64,000 bases of DNA from positions 1 to 64,000 of the forward strand of contig JASJFT010000169.1 in NCBI GenBank assembly GCA_030770425.1. The letters are read 5' to 3'. Origin of the DNA: Darksidea phi. Taxonomy: Eukaryota; Ascomycota; Dothideomycetes; Pleosporales; Lentitheciaceae. The translations under genes were made by a program, and so were the position numbers. The number at the start of each line of letters is the position of its first letter. The first letter of the stretch is position 1. Below the pieces are notes generated by a model. It was given only the letters and a program-made list of their open reading frames with translations. It ran no database searches and had not been told where the DNA came from. Shown one piece after another: positions 23,976 to 35,728 of this stretch.

Positions 23976-26225
23976 TTACACCAAGATAATCGTCTCCCAC
24001 ACTGGATTTGCCCTGTCCCAGAGCCTCGCTTCAATATACCCTATACCCAACCTCTCACTCACGCCCTTGCGCTGCTGCACCATCATGACAATCAAGAGCC
24101 ACGGAGTCTTATCATGATCTTCCAGATTGAAAATCTGTGCGACGTGTAAGTCCCTTCGTTTACTTTTGGGGAGTATTCCTGCGCATAGAACGATGAATAT
24201 CTGCTCTTGTTTCAGATTCACCTTCGCATCCATCCATGCACGATCGATCTGTATGTTGCCTATTTTGCCTTGGAACGGCGAACAAATGTCTAGTGATATG
24301 GTATCGGGGTCTTCGTTGGACGCAGCATTAGGACGGAGAGAGAGTACTGCGGTCGTTGTGTTGAAGACCAAGCTCCCAGGGTATTTCATAGCGGTCTGAC
24401 ATGCTAATTGACTGAGAGTCAGGTGATTTCTTGCTTCCCATGGGTTGTGTGGGCATTTACGCCAGACCTCTTCTGTAATCTTGGGATCGGGGATGTATCT
24501 ATGTCTCGTCTCCTCTAGGATCTCGTGGCTGAAATTGATGTGCTGTCCGAACCAGCCATCATCTGCATTCAACCGACGTAGACTTCGGTCCAGGTTTTGA
24601 ATATGAAAAGCGACCAGCGTACCAATATCTGTCGCCATGACATCCATAGAGAAGGGACCCTCGTAATTTATTGCGCCAGACCAGCCCGCCCAGCTCCAAC
24701 TGGGGATTTCTACCGCGTCTTTCCTTCGCATGGTTGGATGAGCGATGCTATGCCACAACAAGGCCGTTGTAAAGTATTTCTCAGGCAAGCAGAACAAAAA
24801 GGAAGTACGCATTTCAGCAGCGAGAACATTGCTCACTCCGGTAAATGCTCTCTCGATGTCAGACTCGTAGGACAGTATACGAGCAGTGTAATTACGAACG
24901 TAATCTAAGTACGAATGTTCGGTAATTAGATCGTGTACGCTGGGCACACCGAGGTGTCCTGGTGGGCCGATGTTGTACCTATTCTTTCTCGAAAACTCTC
25001 CTACTTCTTCCTGAACCAAGGCTTGCGGACAGGTAAAGTACGTCTGATAGTTGGTTATGTAGATACACCGCGTTGAGAGGACTCGCTCCTGGAAAGTCCA
25101 GCCACGTGTGTTCCAGGCCGACTTATCGACAGTGACAAAGAAGTTCAAGTCAATGTTGCAGCCTTCGTAATGATATAAACGCGTTTCGTTCTCCAAAAAA
25201 GATGCTCTTGGTCGGCCGCGAACGCCCGGTAGGCCGATAGCTTTGGCTGTGTCAACAGCTGCCACGAGAGTAAAAGCCGCAATTCTGTAGATAGTATCCA
25301 TGGCACTGATCTGTACCCCTTTAATGACCGGATCATCCTGTACAATACCGAGTCTATCGATCCAAAGCCATTTTTCGCCCAGTTCTCTGCAAAGAATGAT
25401 TGCGTCGAATATCAGCTCCGGTACCTGATGGAGCTCAAGTCTACCAGGCTGTGATAGTTGGCCGACATTCGATTGCATCAATTGTAAGTCTTTGCCGCTT
25501 CCATGTACAGTCCACATATAACTGAATGCCACGAAACGCTGGGATTCAGAAGCATCGACAATACACAGCTCGTCGATATTGATCAGTTTGAAATGTGCTG
25601 GTAGGCCTTTGGTGATGCTCTTTTGACATTCGCTCCCATGCTGAGACTCGCAATTTGAGATCCACCTCTTCATTTCCTTTATATCAAAATATCTTTCATC
25701 CCAGACATTTGCCTTTGCTAGTCGGATGGGATTTCCATCATATTCAAGCAGAAGCTGTAAGCCCAACGTTGGCGCGGACCACCAGCGCCATGTCCGCTTC
25801 TTGAGACCTGTTTGGGGAGCCTCCCTTTGATTATAGATATCTAGATAAAGAACGCATTTAATGCATTTGGGTGGGACCTTCAATCGTTCAGAAGCCGTAG
25901 TAAACTTCATTGTTGTCGTCCCCGCCTGCATCTCCTGTCGAAACACTTCGAAGGCGGTTCCCACATGGATTTGAACATCTCTTGAATCCGTCATTGGCCA
26001 ACTGAGACATTTAACCTTAGCTTGTACCGCAGAAGAGATAACCCGACATATCATACATCCATGTTGTTGAAGCATGCTTTCGAGAGAGGTGGTCCTGACG
26101 GGTTGAGCCTGCATATAGGCGAAGACATCTTGAGTATTGTTCCAATATTGGCAGTCATTGCAGAGTCGACCATTCTTCCGGGGGGCGATCCGCAGGTCGG
26201 ACAGCCGTGAAGTTTGGCTACCCAT
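23976..26225 (-). CDS. HET-domain protein (heterokaryon incompatibility family)
   Basis: A single uninterrupted exon of 749 aa. The ATG at 26,225 (MGSQTSRLSD) is chosen because the more upstream in-frame start is not ATG. The N-terminus has Cys pairs (LCNDC; later CMIC). The HET core starts at FVAFSYMW and runs through the DAI.LCRELG helix, WLWIDRLGIVQDD, the M..IY..A..TLVAA strand and TRGWTFQERVLS. The later EIPSWSWAGWSG is the usual 'P.WSW....G' block. HET proteins trigger cell death when incompatible partners meet. Oddities: the usual SLCI.QDD cysteine is Gly here, and Trp-Gly of 'SY.WG' is Trp-Thr. It is the only intact HET gene in the window. Confidence 0.88.
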   Translation of the reverse strand: MGSQTSRLSDLRIAPRKNGRLCNDCQYWNNTQDVFAYMQAQPVRTTSLESMLQQHGCMICRVISSAVQAKVKCLSWPMTDSRDVQIHVGTAFEVFRQEMQAGTTTMKFTTASERLKVPPKCIKCVLYLDIYNQREAPQTGLKKRTWRWWSAPTLGLQLLLEYDGNPIRLAKANVWDERYFDIKEMKRWISNCESQHGSECQKSITKGLPAHFKLINIDELCIVDASESQRFVAFSYMWTVHGSGKDLQLMQSNVGQLSQPGRLELHQVPELIFDAIILCRELGEKWLWIDRLGIVQDDPVIKGVQISAMDTIYRIAAFTLVAAVDTAKAIGLPGVRGRPRASFLENETRLYHYEGCNIDLNFFVTVDKSAWNTRGWTFQERVLSTRCIYITNYQTYFTCPQALVQEEVGEFSRKNRYNIGPPGHLGVPSVHDLITEHSYLDYVRNYTARILSYESDIERAFTGVSNVLAAEMRTSFLFCLPEKYFTTALLWHSIAHPTMRRKDAVEIPSWSWAGWSGAINYEGPFSMDVMATDIGTLVAFHIQNLDRSLRRLNADDGWFGQHINFSHEILEETRHRYIPDPKITEEVWRKCPHNPWEARNHLTLSQLACQTAMKYPGSLVFNTTTAVLSLRPNAASNEDPDTISLDICSPFQGKIGNIQIDRAWMDAKVNLKQEQIFIVLCAGILPKSKRRDLHVAQIFNLEDHDKTPWLLIVMMVQQRKGVSERLGIGYIEARLWDRANPVWETIILV

Positions 26226-27589
26226 AATCAGGCTGGGTAGCCTCACTTTGTCTACAAAAGACAGCACAGCAAACAGGCGGTCAAAGCGATGAGCTTGGCG
26301 AACCTTTAAGGTAGAAGAGTCACCTGATAATGAGTGCTTGGTTGAGATAATGAGCTTTCTGGGGTATCGGTTTGGAAGGATCGTTGCGAAATCTTGGAAG
26401 GTGACGACTAATTTGCGCTAGCCCCAACGCAGGTAGGTTTTCGCTCAAAGGGCTGGTGACAAACACCTTTGTGGTGCAAGATGTAATGCGTTTAATCCAA
26501 GAGAATGCAGTTTTGCAAATAGGGATGAGCGAGAAACCTTTCGCGCACACCGCGCCATACGTATGTATAGACTCACTGTCTGTACCCTAGAGAAACTCGA
26601 AAGCGCCCCAACTAAAGCGGAGGTCGCAAGCCCCCGCACCCAATGCCCCGCCACAGCCCAACATTGCGCAATACTTCCTCGCAATCTGAGCAAATCATAG
26701 ACTGCTTAGACCCTGCAGCTTTATATAACTGGGGAGGCCGCAGGTATGCATTCAATGTCGCTAGAGGGATGCGTACGGCGAGGCGTGGCGAGGCGTCGCG
26801 CGACAAGGTAGGGCTGGTTAGCAGCGAGGCGGCACGGCGCCCGCCAGGAACAATGACCTCCAAAAGCCGACCCAAGAGTAATCAGACTTGCAACGACGAC
26901 GGCTCGAGGACTTGTGGCTCATATATGCGGCCAAACAGTGCTCAATAGTAGATCAAAGACCACACCTGGTTTAAGAGCGTAGACAACTAAGTGATAGGTG
27001 CTTAGAAAAGACACGTCTTTGATGGCATATATATGCTGTTGGGGATAGCGCCAAGCTCTCAGTGGCTCGGACTTCACCTTGCACATCAGTGGTGCTCGCC
27101 TTGCGCCTCCTATTCAAACCCTAAGTTTCTTATGGGAGAAGGTGCATCACAGAGGAGAAACGAACTGTTAGCTTAAGTGAGGACGTCGATGGGAAGTGGG
27201 TAAATGCGGGCGGGGGATATGTTTGGTTCATGATGAAGTAGGAGTCTAAAGAGGTGATTTATGGTCTAGACGTGTAATAGATGGTAGCAATTGGAGGTAA
27301 AGACGACATGGAGATGTAGTGTTTGGTATTGGTATTCATGTTCATTCATGTTCATACATAGAGCGCCCTAGGGTTTCCGCGCCTCGTAGATCCTTGTGTC
27401 CGATCCCGCGGCCCTGGTGCTCAATCCTCCTGAGCGAGTGTCTGGGGTATATTCTGCGCTCGTTCCTTGGTATGCTTCCCAGCTAGTGGTACATGCGCTC
27501 AGGGTGTCCATCGGACTCTTCAAATGTACCATACAGCCGATTTGCCATCGAAGCCGTGATCGTTATTCAGTCACTCCATCTTTCATTCT
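26226..27589. other. Intergenic, no supported gene
   Basis: This contains the presumed HET-gene promoter. Bases 26,770-26,800 carry a short GC-rich imperfect repeat (GCGAGGCGT). A 101-codon frame at 26,643-26,948 (+) has low-complexity Arg/Ala/Ser content and no motif. Nothing else is evident. Confidence 0.4.
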
Positions 27590-28180
27590 TCATTGCACTT
27601 CATATATCTCCATCGCCCTCCTAACATGCTTCAAGCTACTCCGATCACCATACGCTTCCTCCAATCTTCTCCTCCTCTCATGAGGTCCAGCGGGCTTTGC
27701 GTTGTTCTCATATCCTGCAATAGCCTTCTCCATATCCTCCAAGCTAGACCGATCGCCGAACCAGTTCAGCATCGCCTGGTTGAGCTCTTCTTGTGTGGGC
27801 TGGTTGGCCTGTTGACTGTGGTAGCCGAGTTGGTTGGCGACACCGAGGCTGATGCGGCGGTTGGCTTCGCCAAGGGTAACGGTTCGTTTGGCGGGCTCAT
27901 GGAAGAAGTCGTCGGGGATGGCGGCAATTCCGAGGGCTACTGCGGTCATGGTGGGGAGGTACCTTGATCCGTCAGTAGTGTTGCAGGCGGGGAATTCAGT
28001 TCTGGCTTACCATTTTGCGACTCTTCCGAGATTGGGATTTCGTGTTGCTGCTGCTAGTGTAGCTGTTGCAGTAGCGACGAGCAAGGGTGCTACGGCGCGG
28101 TTCATGTTGAAGGAGGCTGGGAGTCGGGGCTGTGCGACTGTTGAGGCAAGACGCCGTTGGGCTGGTCCGGTGGAAGGCAT
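27590..28180 (-). CDS. Small protein with probable mitochondrial leader, unknown function
   Basis: Two exons, 28180-28011 and 27962-27590, with a 48-nt intron (GTAAGC, CTGAC branch, CAAG), give 180 aa. The first ATG in frame is at 28,180; a second Met 25 residues on is an alternative. The N-terminus is rich in Arg/Ala/Ser without acids (STGPAQRRLASTVAQ), as in mitochondrial presequences. A hydrophobic Ala/Thr/Leu segment and WYLPTMTAVALGIAAIPDDF follow, a likely membrane span. The C-terminal half is charged and helical and repeats a GDRSSL..... motif twice. I do not recognise the family. Confidence 0.55.
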
Positions 28181-31092
28181 GGCTGGATGTGGTTGATGGG
28201 GCGTCAAGAGGTGGTTGTTGGTAACGCAAGTGGTTGTTGTCTAGTAGGGGTGGTTGTTGTCTCTTATATGACCGCGTCCGGACGGGGTTGAGATATAAAT
28301 CGGCAACGCGTAGAAAACGTTTCGTCGAAGGCGTAGAGACGTTTCGTCAAAGGCGTGAGATGGCAAGCATCAGGAAAGTATCCCAAACAGGAGGGGAGGT
28401 GGAGATATACACGGCCACCGTCGCCGCATCGCCCAACATCACGATCGTGTCTCCCCACCAAGACATCTCCGCATCCCAAAGCGTCAGCCCACCTATCACA
28501 ACACCTCTATGTCCAACCACCTACCGCATGAGGCGACCGCCCCACAGCCTATCCGATACATTCTCGCGTCGCAGCCCTCGCCCAAGCAATCTCGGCGTAT
28601 TGCTACCGCCATATGAGACGCTGCGACGTGCCGCGGCGTGAGGCTGTGTTTGCTTCTCGGCCGCGCATGGAGCGCGGCAATGGAGGGCGGAATGCTGGAA
28701 TATATTAGCCTGAGGGCGGACGCTACCGAGGCCCGCTTTCCACTGGAGCCCGGCGAAGCGGAAACAGGGCAGGCCAGATTGACGACATGCTGCAGCGCGT
28801 ATCAGCAGAGTGGTGTGCAAAAGAGGCCGTGGTGGAGTGACCGGCCGGTTAAGGTGCCCAAGGCTATCCAAAAGTGGTCTAGCGTCGGCCCAGTTCACGT
28901 GAGGCGGGTTTCACACATGTGACCGCCCAATGTTTGAGCATTCAGACATTTGAAGACAGTATCGGACACTTAACGCAGTGTCAAGGTAGTTACTCCGAGA
29001 AGGTTGAGGAATGCACAGGGCTTTGAGCGTCTGGTAGCCGCGAGGAAGTGATGGTGAGTATTTCACTTGTCCGCGAGCACGCCGCGTTTGGGTGGACCTA
29101 CCAGGAGCACACCATCAAGAAGCAGACATTGTTGTTTTCCGAACGAAGTACGCAACGGAGACGATGTCGTTGATAGCATTCACCAGAATAAAGGATAGTC
29201 CCATCGCACCTCTTCCCAGGATGACGCAAACGCACTGATCTCTCCCGCGAAACCAAGCATGTAATGGAGGTACGAAAAGCATAAGACAATAGCTACCCCG
29301 TAGCACATAGTGAAGTTGAGATGCGTTGCTGATATGTAAACCGCGCGTCCGGGAGAAGCCTCTTATATACTAAGTTCCTCAATTCGTGCGCCATAGTCAG
29401 AAACAACCATGGCCGGATTACGATGCATTATACCTTTCAACAATGCTCAGCTTGCAGTGCACTGAGTAGCAAGTCTCACCACTAATGTCTGATGTTTGCT
29501 TGGCAAATTCACACGACTGGCTATTTCATGGTTAGTTTGATAGTGACTTTGAAGAAAGATGTAGTACACAAGTTACCCGACATTTCTTTATCTTTCTCTA
29601 TACCCTTCTCCGCGCTAAAGTAGGACGAGCAACACGACTGCAACACAAGGGCTCCAGATGCAGTCTATTTTATCGTAGAAGGGTTCAGTTAACCCCGCCA
29701 TGACTGCTTCTCAGGAACTTAACGGGAGCAGAATCAACGACGAACAGGTTCTCGCGCATTTTGGAAAGCGGCAACAGTTTCACGAAACTTTAGTTTAATC
29801 TCCATCATAGGGCTAGGGCGCACACTCAGTACGTACACTAGCAAGTGCTAGCCGACAGTGGCTAATTATTATCAAGTACGCACATTGGAGCATATTAGTA
29901 TACTGTGGATTTTTAGTTTTGAGCATGCTCTATTATCTACTACTGGCGAGGGAAACATACACTGGACTGAAGGTGGGGTTGTGGAAGCAGTAACAAAGGA
30001 AGGTGTTAGAATGTAAAGCCATAGCATATCTTACTAGCAACCGTGGGGCATTACACAGGCCTTGGCGAACCCTATACGCTACTACAAGGATGCCTACTGG
30101 TAGGATAGAAGCGATGCTAACGTTATGTTATGGGCAAAGGGTGTGCCCAATTCATCTGATGTTCTGGTGGGAAAAAAGGTTTACGACCGAAGGAGAGCAG
30201 AAACCCTCAAGGGCATAGAAGCGCAAGCGCAGTACCTGCAACAGTAGCAAAACTTGTCCGGAAAAGAACAGGTATTGCTAGGTTCATAGTTTGTCAGCCC
30301 GGTAACGGTTACGGATGTTTCAGCTTCCGGCTTATCTTTTGCAGTCATCAAGGAAGCTTGCTGACTCAACTCTACAGCACTGGGAAAATTTAAGGATCAC
30401 GGAATATTTCAATATCCGAGCCGGGAAGTGACGGTAATCTGGACACCTGATCATAATCATTCTTATCCTAGGACGAAAGTTAGTGCTAATGTCTTCTAAA
30501 TCTTTATCGTAGCAAGCATAAGGCCCACTTTAATTTCTATCGAGCAAACATAAAGCGGGCGTTATAGAGGTCAAGACCGCCTTAGAGTGGAGTCACTCGC
30601 TGAGATGGCATACTGGTTTGCAAGTGCGCTAACCAATGTACCCATCATTAATTGAGGTATATGAAAGATTTTGAAAGAACTGGGGATCATTTTCGTGCAC
30701 TGAGGGGGTCCAGCTTAGCTCGTACGGTTTTCGTCCGATTTCCTGAGTTTAGGGCACTGGCCAACCACCACGGTGCACAATCCTTAGCGGGTATGACCGC
30801 GCAGTACTGAAGCGATAGACGAAGTTCAGTTTACGGAACCTTGACGTTTTCAGCCATGGCTAGGAGCAGTACTCCATGAACGTGCCAACCACGAGTCAGG
30901 AATGGGTTCCCGGACGAGATGCGGAAACTAGACTAGTTACTCCATAGTCAAACATGCCATGGACATGCTTTCACGCCCTACGTAGCACTGTATCGTGCAG
31001 TATAAGTACACAAGGGTGGCCGGACAATGAACATTCTCAACCACAATTGACGTCTTTCCACTTCATTATTTCCTCAAGAATATTGAGCCAAT
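28181..31092. other. 2.9-kb intergenic region, no supported gene
   Basis: Frames at 28,234-28,641, 28,521-28,898, 29,098-29,306, 30,003-30,218 and 30,181-30,369 are short and lack motifs. Bases 30,960-31,092 should be the promoter and 5' UTR of the NmrA-like gene. Confidence 0.4.
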
Positions 31093-32132
31093 ATGTCTGA
31101 TGTCATTGCGATTGCTGGTGGTTCGGGAGGACTAGGTCGAGCTCTCGTAGAAGCCTTGAAGAACGATGGTCGCTATAAACCCCTTGTTCTAGCCCGCAAA
31201 GTATGCCGCGACCCCATCTTCGGGACAGTCGCTAATGACGGCTTTTCAGGTCAACCCAACTCTACAAAGGGACATTGGTGCTCCTATCTTGGAGGCCAAC
31301 TACTCTGATCCGGACGCTCTTGTTCAGCTGCTCGAAGACAACAAAGTCGATACCGTCATTTCTACTATCATCACTGCGAACATGGATCAGACTCCCGAGT
31401 TGAATCTCATCAAGGCGGCAGACCGGTCTACAACTACTCGGCGCTTCATCCCAAGCATATGGAGTGGTTTCGACTATACGCCAGAGTGAGTAATCCGCGC
31501 TTTTTGAGCATACTCTGTTAACATCTGAGAACAGACATGCAAAGGTCAGTCCTTTTGCGATGGCAAAGCTGACGCTTCTGGATGCCATGAGCACAACAAG
31601 TCTCGAATGGACCGCCATCTACCCGGGGATCTTCCTCGACTTCTATGCTTTGGCGATCCCCTCGCACGTCAACAAGATGGCGCTTGCCGTCGACATTGAC
31701 GCGAATGTCGCTGCAATCCCGGGTTCAGGCACATATCCTCTGGCCTTCACCCACACCATCGACATTGCAAGGTACACGGTCGCTCTTCTTGGTTCAGAGA
31801 AGTGGGACAAGAAATATTTCCTTGTCGGAGACACAAAAACGTGGAACGAATTTATTGCAATTGTAGAAGCGGCCAAGGGTGTCAAGTTTGGCGTGACGTA
31901 CGACTCGATGGAGAAATTGAAGGGAGGTGAGATCACACAGCTTCCGGGGCATGCGGCTGCGTACGAGATTTATGGTGGAGAGGCCGCGAAGCCATTTTTC
32001 CAGAAAATGATGGCGCAACTTTCGGTTTGGATGGCAGAAGGTCAGCTGGTGTACAAAGGCCCTCTCTTGAACGACATGTTCCCTGACATCAAGCCGGTGA
32101 CGGTCCATAGGGCATTTTCATTGAATTCTTAG
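31093..32132 (+). CDS. NmrA-like / isoflavone-reductase-like NAD(P)-binding protein
   Basis: Three exons, 31093-31200, 31250-31485 and 31535-32132, with two 49-nt introns, give 313 aa. The N-terminal IAIAGGSGGLGRAL is the glycine-rich Rossmann motif. VDTVISTI follows as the fourth strand, then RRFIPSIWSGFDYTPE, the 'RF.PS.FG.D' block of the NmrA/isoflavone reductase family. It continues with KLTLLDAM and WTAIYPGIFLDF. The family comprises NADP(H)-dependent reductases of small aromatic or phenolic substrates and redox-sensing regulators; the substrate cannot be read from sequence. At about 310 aa it has normal length. It lies in the same orientation as the PLP-enzyme and transporter genes downstream. 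Confidence 0.85.
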
Positions 32133-32654
32133 AATCAGTGCGTCTAGTCGTCAACCGATGGGCTCCCACAATGCCTTTTATCTTTCTTCCGGATCGACAT
32201 ATCACTTAAAAAAGAAAGATTGGTATGGATGGCGTAGCCATTGAGAATCTACCATACTATTTTTAGTCTTTACGAGAATCATTTCCCATACTTGCTCGTG
32301 AACTCCAATTCCTCAAAGAGCAGAACTTTCTTGGGGTACATATTCGCATATGCACCATTTTCACTTATTAGTAATCGTTTAGTGTAGGCTAAGGTATATT
32401 TAGATTTTCCTGAAGCTTAGGTATGGTTTTATGTATCAAATATACTCGCTCCATTCACGTACCTCATGCGACTATTCCTCTATCCACCTTTACCTTTACC
32501 TTGGCCATGTGCCTTAAGCCGCTAGCTTCCCCGTCCCATATTTCTAACGCCCATTACTTTGCAATTCAAGATCTCGTCTTAACACCTCAGCAAAGGATTG
32601 CCACTCATTACTTTTCGTGCACCGTCCTTCGATTCATATATTGGTGGTCTCCAG
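32133..32654. other. Intergenic region between NmrA-like and unknown gene
   Basis: It holds the 3' UTR of the NmrA-like gene and the 5' side of the next one. I see no gene. Confidence 0.4.
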
Positions 32655-33348
32655 ATGGTATATTCCAGCTATCTCCCGAAACATACGTTTGACGCTGACC
32701 GTTCAGGCACATCCTACGCTCAAATGGGACAAGGCCTCAATGAGGCTCCGTATCGGCTACACCGACATGGGCGAAGAGGCCTGGCTGGCCCTAAGGCCTT
32801 CACTTAGTGCTGGTCTCAATGCTAGCAAGGACGGTCATTTCGAGCTTAGAGGACTCTTTTATAAGAGCAAGAATAGCACCCAGGCCATCCCTGAAGGCAC
32901 AATAGACACCGAACGTCTCGTGCCAGAGCTTATTGAAAGCGACGATTGGAGGGGTTCGGCTGTGAAGCTTTGGACTGAGTACATGGTTCAGGAGCAAGAG
33001 AAAGATCATCGGCTTCATGATCAAATAAACACAGGCACGCGCGCCCTTGGATCCAACACTTCTAGAATTCATTCAGATTATGAGATCATTGATGCGGATG
33101 CCATATCTTCCCAGGAAGCACCTCCGAAGTACACTCCTCGACACGACAAGCATTTTGGGATCGCTACATCCAGAGAGACTAGAGCCGCCAGCGATCTAGA
33201 GCCCGGGCAAACAACCCTAAGACCTTGGATAAATCAGACTACGTTAATGTCAACCAAACGCAAGAGCAAGCGCGGTGCGCCATTGAGTATCGACATTCAT
33301 CCGCACAAAAAGCAGAAGACTCTTAACTCTTGGATTACCCATCCTTGA
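32655..33348 (+). CDS. Unknown protein with nuclear-type basic tail and two QxxLxxWI motifs
   Basis: The open frame to 33,348 has no in-frame ATG until 32,740. A 49-nt intron (32658-32706; GTATAT, CTGAC, TTCAG) would join an ATG at 32,655 directly to GCA CAT CCT, giving 214 aa. The alternative start at 32,740 gives 202 aa. The N-terminal part looks globular (LRIGYTDMGEEAWLALRP). The C-terminal third is low complexity, with basic clusters (TKRKSKRG; HPHKKQK) and two copies of Q-x-T-L-x-x-W-I, the second six residues from the end. These resemble PIP-like or other short docking motifs. I do not recognise the family. Confidence 0.45.
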
Positions 33349-34152
33349 GACCAACGATTTGAGCAAAGATACTCTATCAATGATATCGGTTTTTGGGGAT
33401 GCTCTAGGGGCTATTGAATCGAAGAGATTTTGGGAAGGGGCCCGTAAATCCTTCGTTAGAAAGAGTTGTGGACCTGAATATCTAGGTCAAGCGTTTGATA
33501 TCAAACTTGGAGGCATGACGAAAGACAAGGCCTTGCGAAGCAAAGGTGTGAAAAGAGAAATGATCATACATAAGGGTGGTGCATTTCCATGTTTGGGAAA
33601 TGAAAGCGGGTGGTGGTTTTGCAGGATCGTAGGTTTCACTCGCCTACGTTTAGCTACTTGAGGTAGGAAACTTTGATGTGCCAGACGGCCTCCTCTCTCA
33701 TATAGCTTCGGAGCAGATTACCAAGATCAAAGCAAGTCGACAAATTACGGAATTTCCAAGCTTCTTGTGCTGAGATAGGGCTAGTCGGCATCTTTACGTT
33801 TCCTAAGCTGAAATAAAGGAAGCAGTTGCCTAAATCGCGCAAGTCGTAAGTGTTGCTCTTATGCCAAACTCCCATTATTGGCTATACAGGACTAGCGCAC
33901 AATGAGTAAATTTCTCTATCAGTTGCTAATTGTGGAGACATCTTACCTAAACGCGACTTGATGAGGGGGGTAGTTGGTATCTTCCACAGGTCGTTGTCCT
34001 AGTCATGCCAGTAAGAAATCATCTTACGGGAGATGAAACTTGACCAATAGGCCTAAACTTATCCTTGTCTCTGTGGTTTAAAGGGGGCTCACAAGAAGCG
34101 CTGAGCGAGTGGGTTCTGAGAGCTTCTACTAGTCACAAAAAATTCATAGAAC
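33349..34152. other. Intergenic, no supported gene
   Basis: A 100-codon frame (33,359-33,661) follows the previous stop but lacks motifs and is probably 3' UTR. Bases 34,070-34,152 are the likely promoter and 5' UTR of the PLP-enzyme gene. Confidence 0.4.
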
Positions 34153-35279
34153 ATGTCGTTCTACGCCCTCCCCTCCCTTCGATGCGTTGACGAAGCTGCT
34201 CGCCTCATCTCGGAAAAAATCTTAAGGACTCCAGTCTTCACGTCACATTCACTATCAAGCATAGTCTCGTCGAACGTGCAAAGTAATTGCGCTAAAACTG
34301 TGCACGCACCTGTCGAACTATTCTTTAAGTGTGAAAACTTCCAGCGCACAGGTTCCTTTAAATTTAGAGGTGCAAGCCACTTCATAGCCCGACTTGAGGA
34401 CCATGAGCTGGAGAAAGGTGTGGTGGCGTATAGCACAGGTAGGTTTCCAATCCTGTGTCGTAGTGCATCCCGCTCAACTGAACAGGAAATCATGCACAAG
34501 CGGTTGCACTCGCCGCTCAACAAGCGTCCTGGGACCGCGGGTTCTCCATACCCGCTTTCGTTGCTGTGCCGCACGATTGCTCCCCAAAGAAGATCGATGC
34601 AACAAGGGCTTCCGGCGGCATAGTCTATTTATCTGGGCTTGAACCGGAGTCCCGACTGGAAACTGCAAAAAAGATTCACAAATCGACGGGCGCAATTATT
34701 GTGCCGCCCGCGGACCATTTGGACATTGTCCTTGGCCAGAGCACTGCAGTGTCCGAGCTCCTGGAACAGGTCCAAGAAATGCGAAAGGTTCTGCTTGATG
34801 CAGTCATAGTTCCAAGCGGAGGAGGCGGATTACTCGTTGGGGCTGTAGCTGCATGTAAGCCCCGAGGGGTTCTTGTATTCGGGTCGGAGCCTGTACACGG
34901 CGGGCCTGGGCTTGCGAAAAGCCTCAGCGTAGGCAGGCGCGCACTTCAGTTGGAGCCGAAACGCACGATCGCAGACGGACTACGTACATTGACTGGCGAA
35001 GCAAACTGGGAACATATCAAGAGCAAGCAGAACGTGGATGGCGTTTTAACGGCAAGTGAAGATCAGATCAAGGAAGCAACGCGACTCGTGGTTGAGACTT
35101 TGGGGTTCATTATCGAACCGAGTGCCGCTATTCCTCTTGCGACGGCTCTTTTCAGCAAGGACTTCCATCAGAGGATCGTGAACAAGAAGGAATCAATCAG
35201 GATTGGAGTGGTATTGACGGGAGGCAATATTGGTGTCAAGGAACTGCAAGCCATAATACCGGGGATTGACCTCGGGTGA
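34153..35279 (+). CDS. Fold-type II PLP enzyme: serine racemase / serine-threonine dehydratase-like
   Basis: Two exons, 34153-34438 and 34486-35279, with a 47-nt intron splitting the Gly codon of STGNHAQ, give 359 aa. Lys70 in SFKFRGA is the expected Schiff-base lysine. STGNHAQ binds the substrate carboxylate and PSGGGGLLVG holds the PLP phosphate. TGGNI closes the C-terminal part. The length and the absence of C-terminal ACT-type regulatory domains separate it from biosynthetic threonine deaminase (ILV1). The family catalyses L-serine/L-threonine deamination, serine racemisation or 3-hydroxyaspartate cleavage; which one cannot be told. Its neighbour is an MCT-type transporter in the same orientation, which could move the keto acid product, but that is inference. 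Confidence 0.88.
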
Positions 35280-35728
35280 TTTGTTGACATTGACATTCCT
35301 TTTGAGAGACTTTGAGCTTCAGTATGGGTGGAGGAGAGGACCCATGAGGGTATGGGCGCCTTGTAGCTGACCACCCGTCAGCTCATAGTCAGACCGAGTA
35401 ATCCGCTTAAGTGCGAAAGGTCCAATCCCCGCATAAGCGTAGCATTTAGTTCAGTTGTGGGGCTGCGGTGAGACTACGCCCTGTGGTGGAACAATATTTG
35501 ACTTGACCATGCCTCCGAAAATGCATAGGCCGATTACCCGAGACGACTCAGCCACGAGTCTCAGACACTACAATACGCACGTTTATGCGAAGATGGCTCG
35601 CTCGTTCGACCGAAATGCTATTTAGACTACAGGGGCTGAGATGCAAAATCTTTATTTAAGCGCGTTGCCGTAACTTGAACTTGTAGCTATGCAGCTCTTT
35701 CCTACACCCACGATAAACATCACGCAGC
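35280..35728. other. Intergenic between PLP enzyme and transporter
   Basis: No gene is seen. It presumably includes the promoter of the transporter gene. Confidence 0.4.

Noticed and set aside
26226..26267. Longer HET-protein start at 26,267
   Set aside because: That codon is CTG. The ATG at 26,225 gives a normal fungal start.
28181..28207. Longer start of the small protein at 28,207
   Set aside because: The codon is TTG. ATG at 28,180 is the first usable start.
28234..28641. 135-codon plus-strand ORF
   Set aside because: Arg/Ser/Pro-rich, with no motif and several equally open alternative frames. Insufficient support for a gene.
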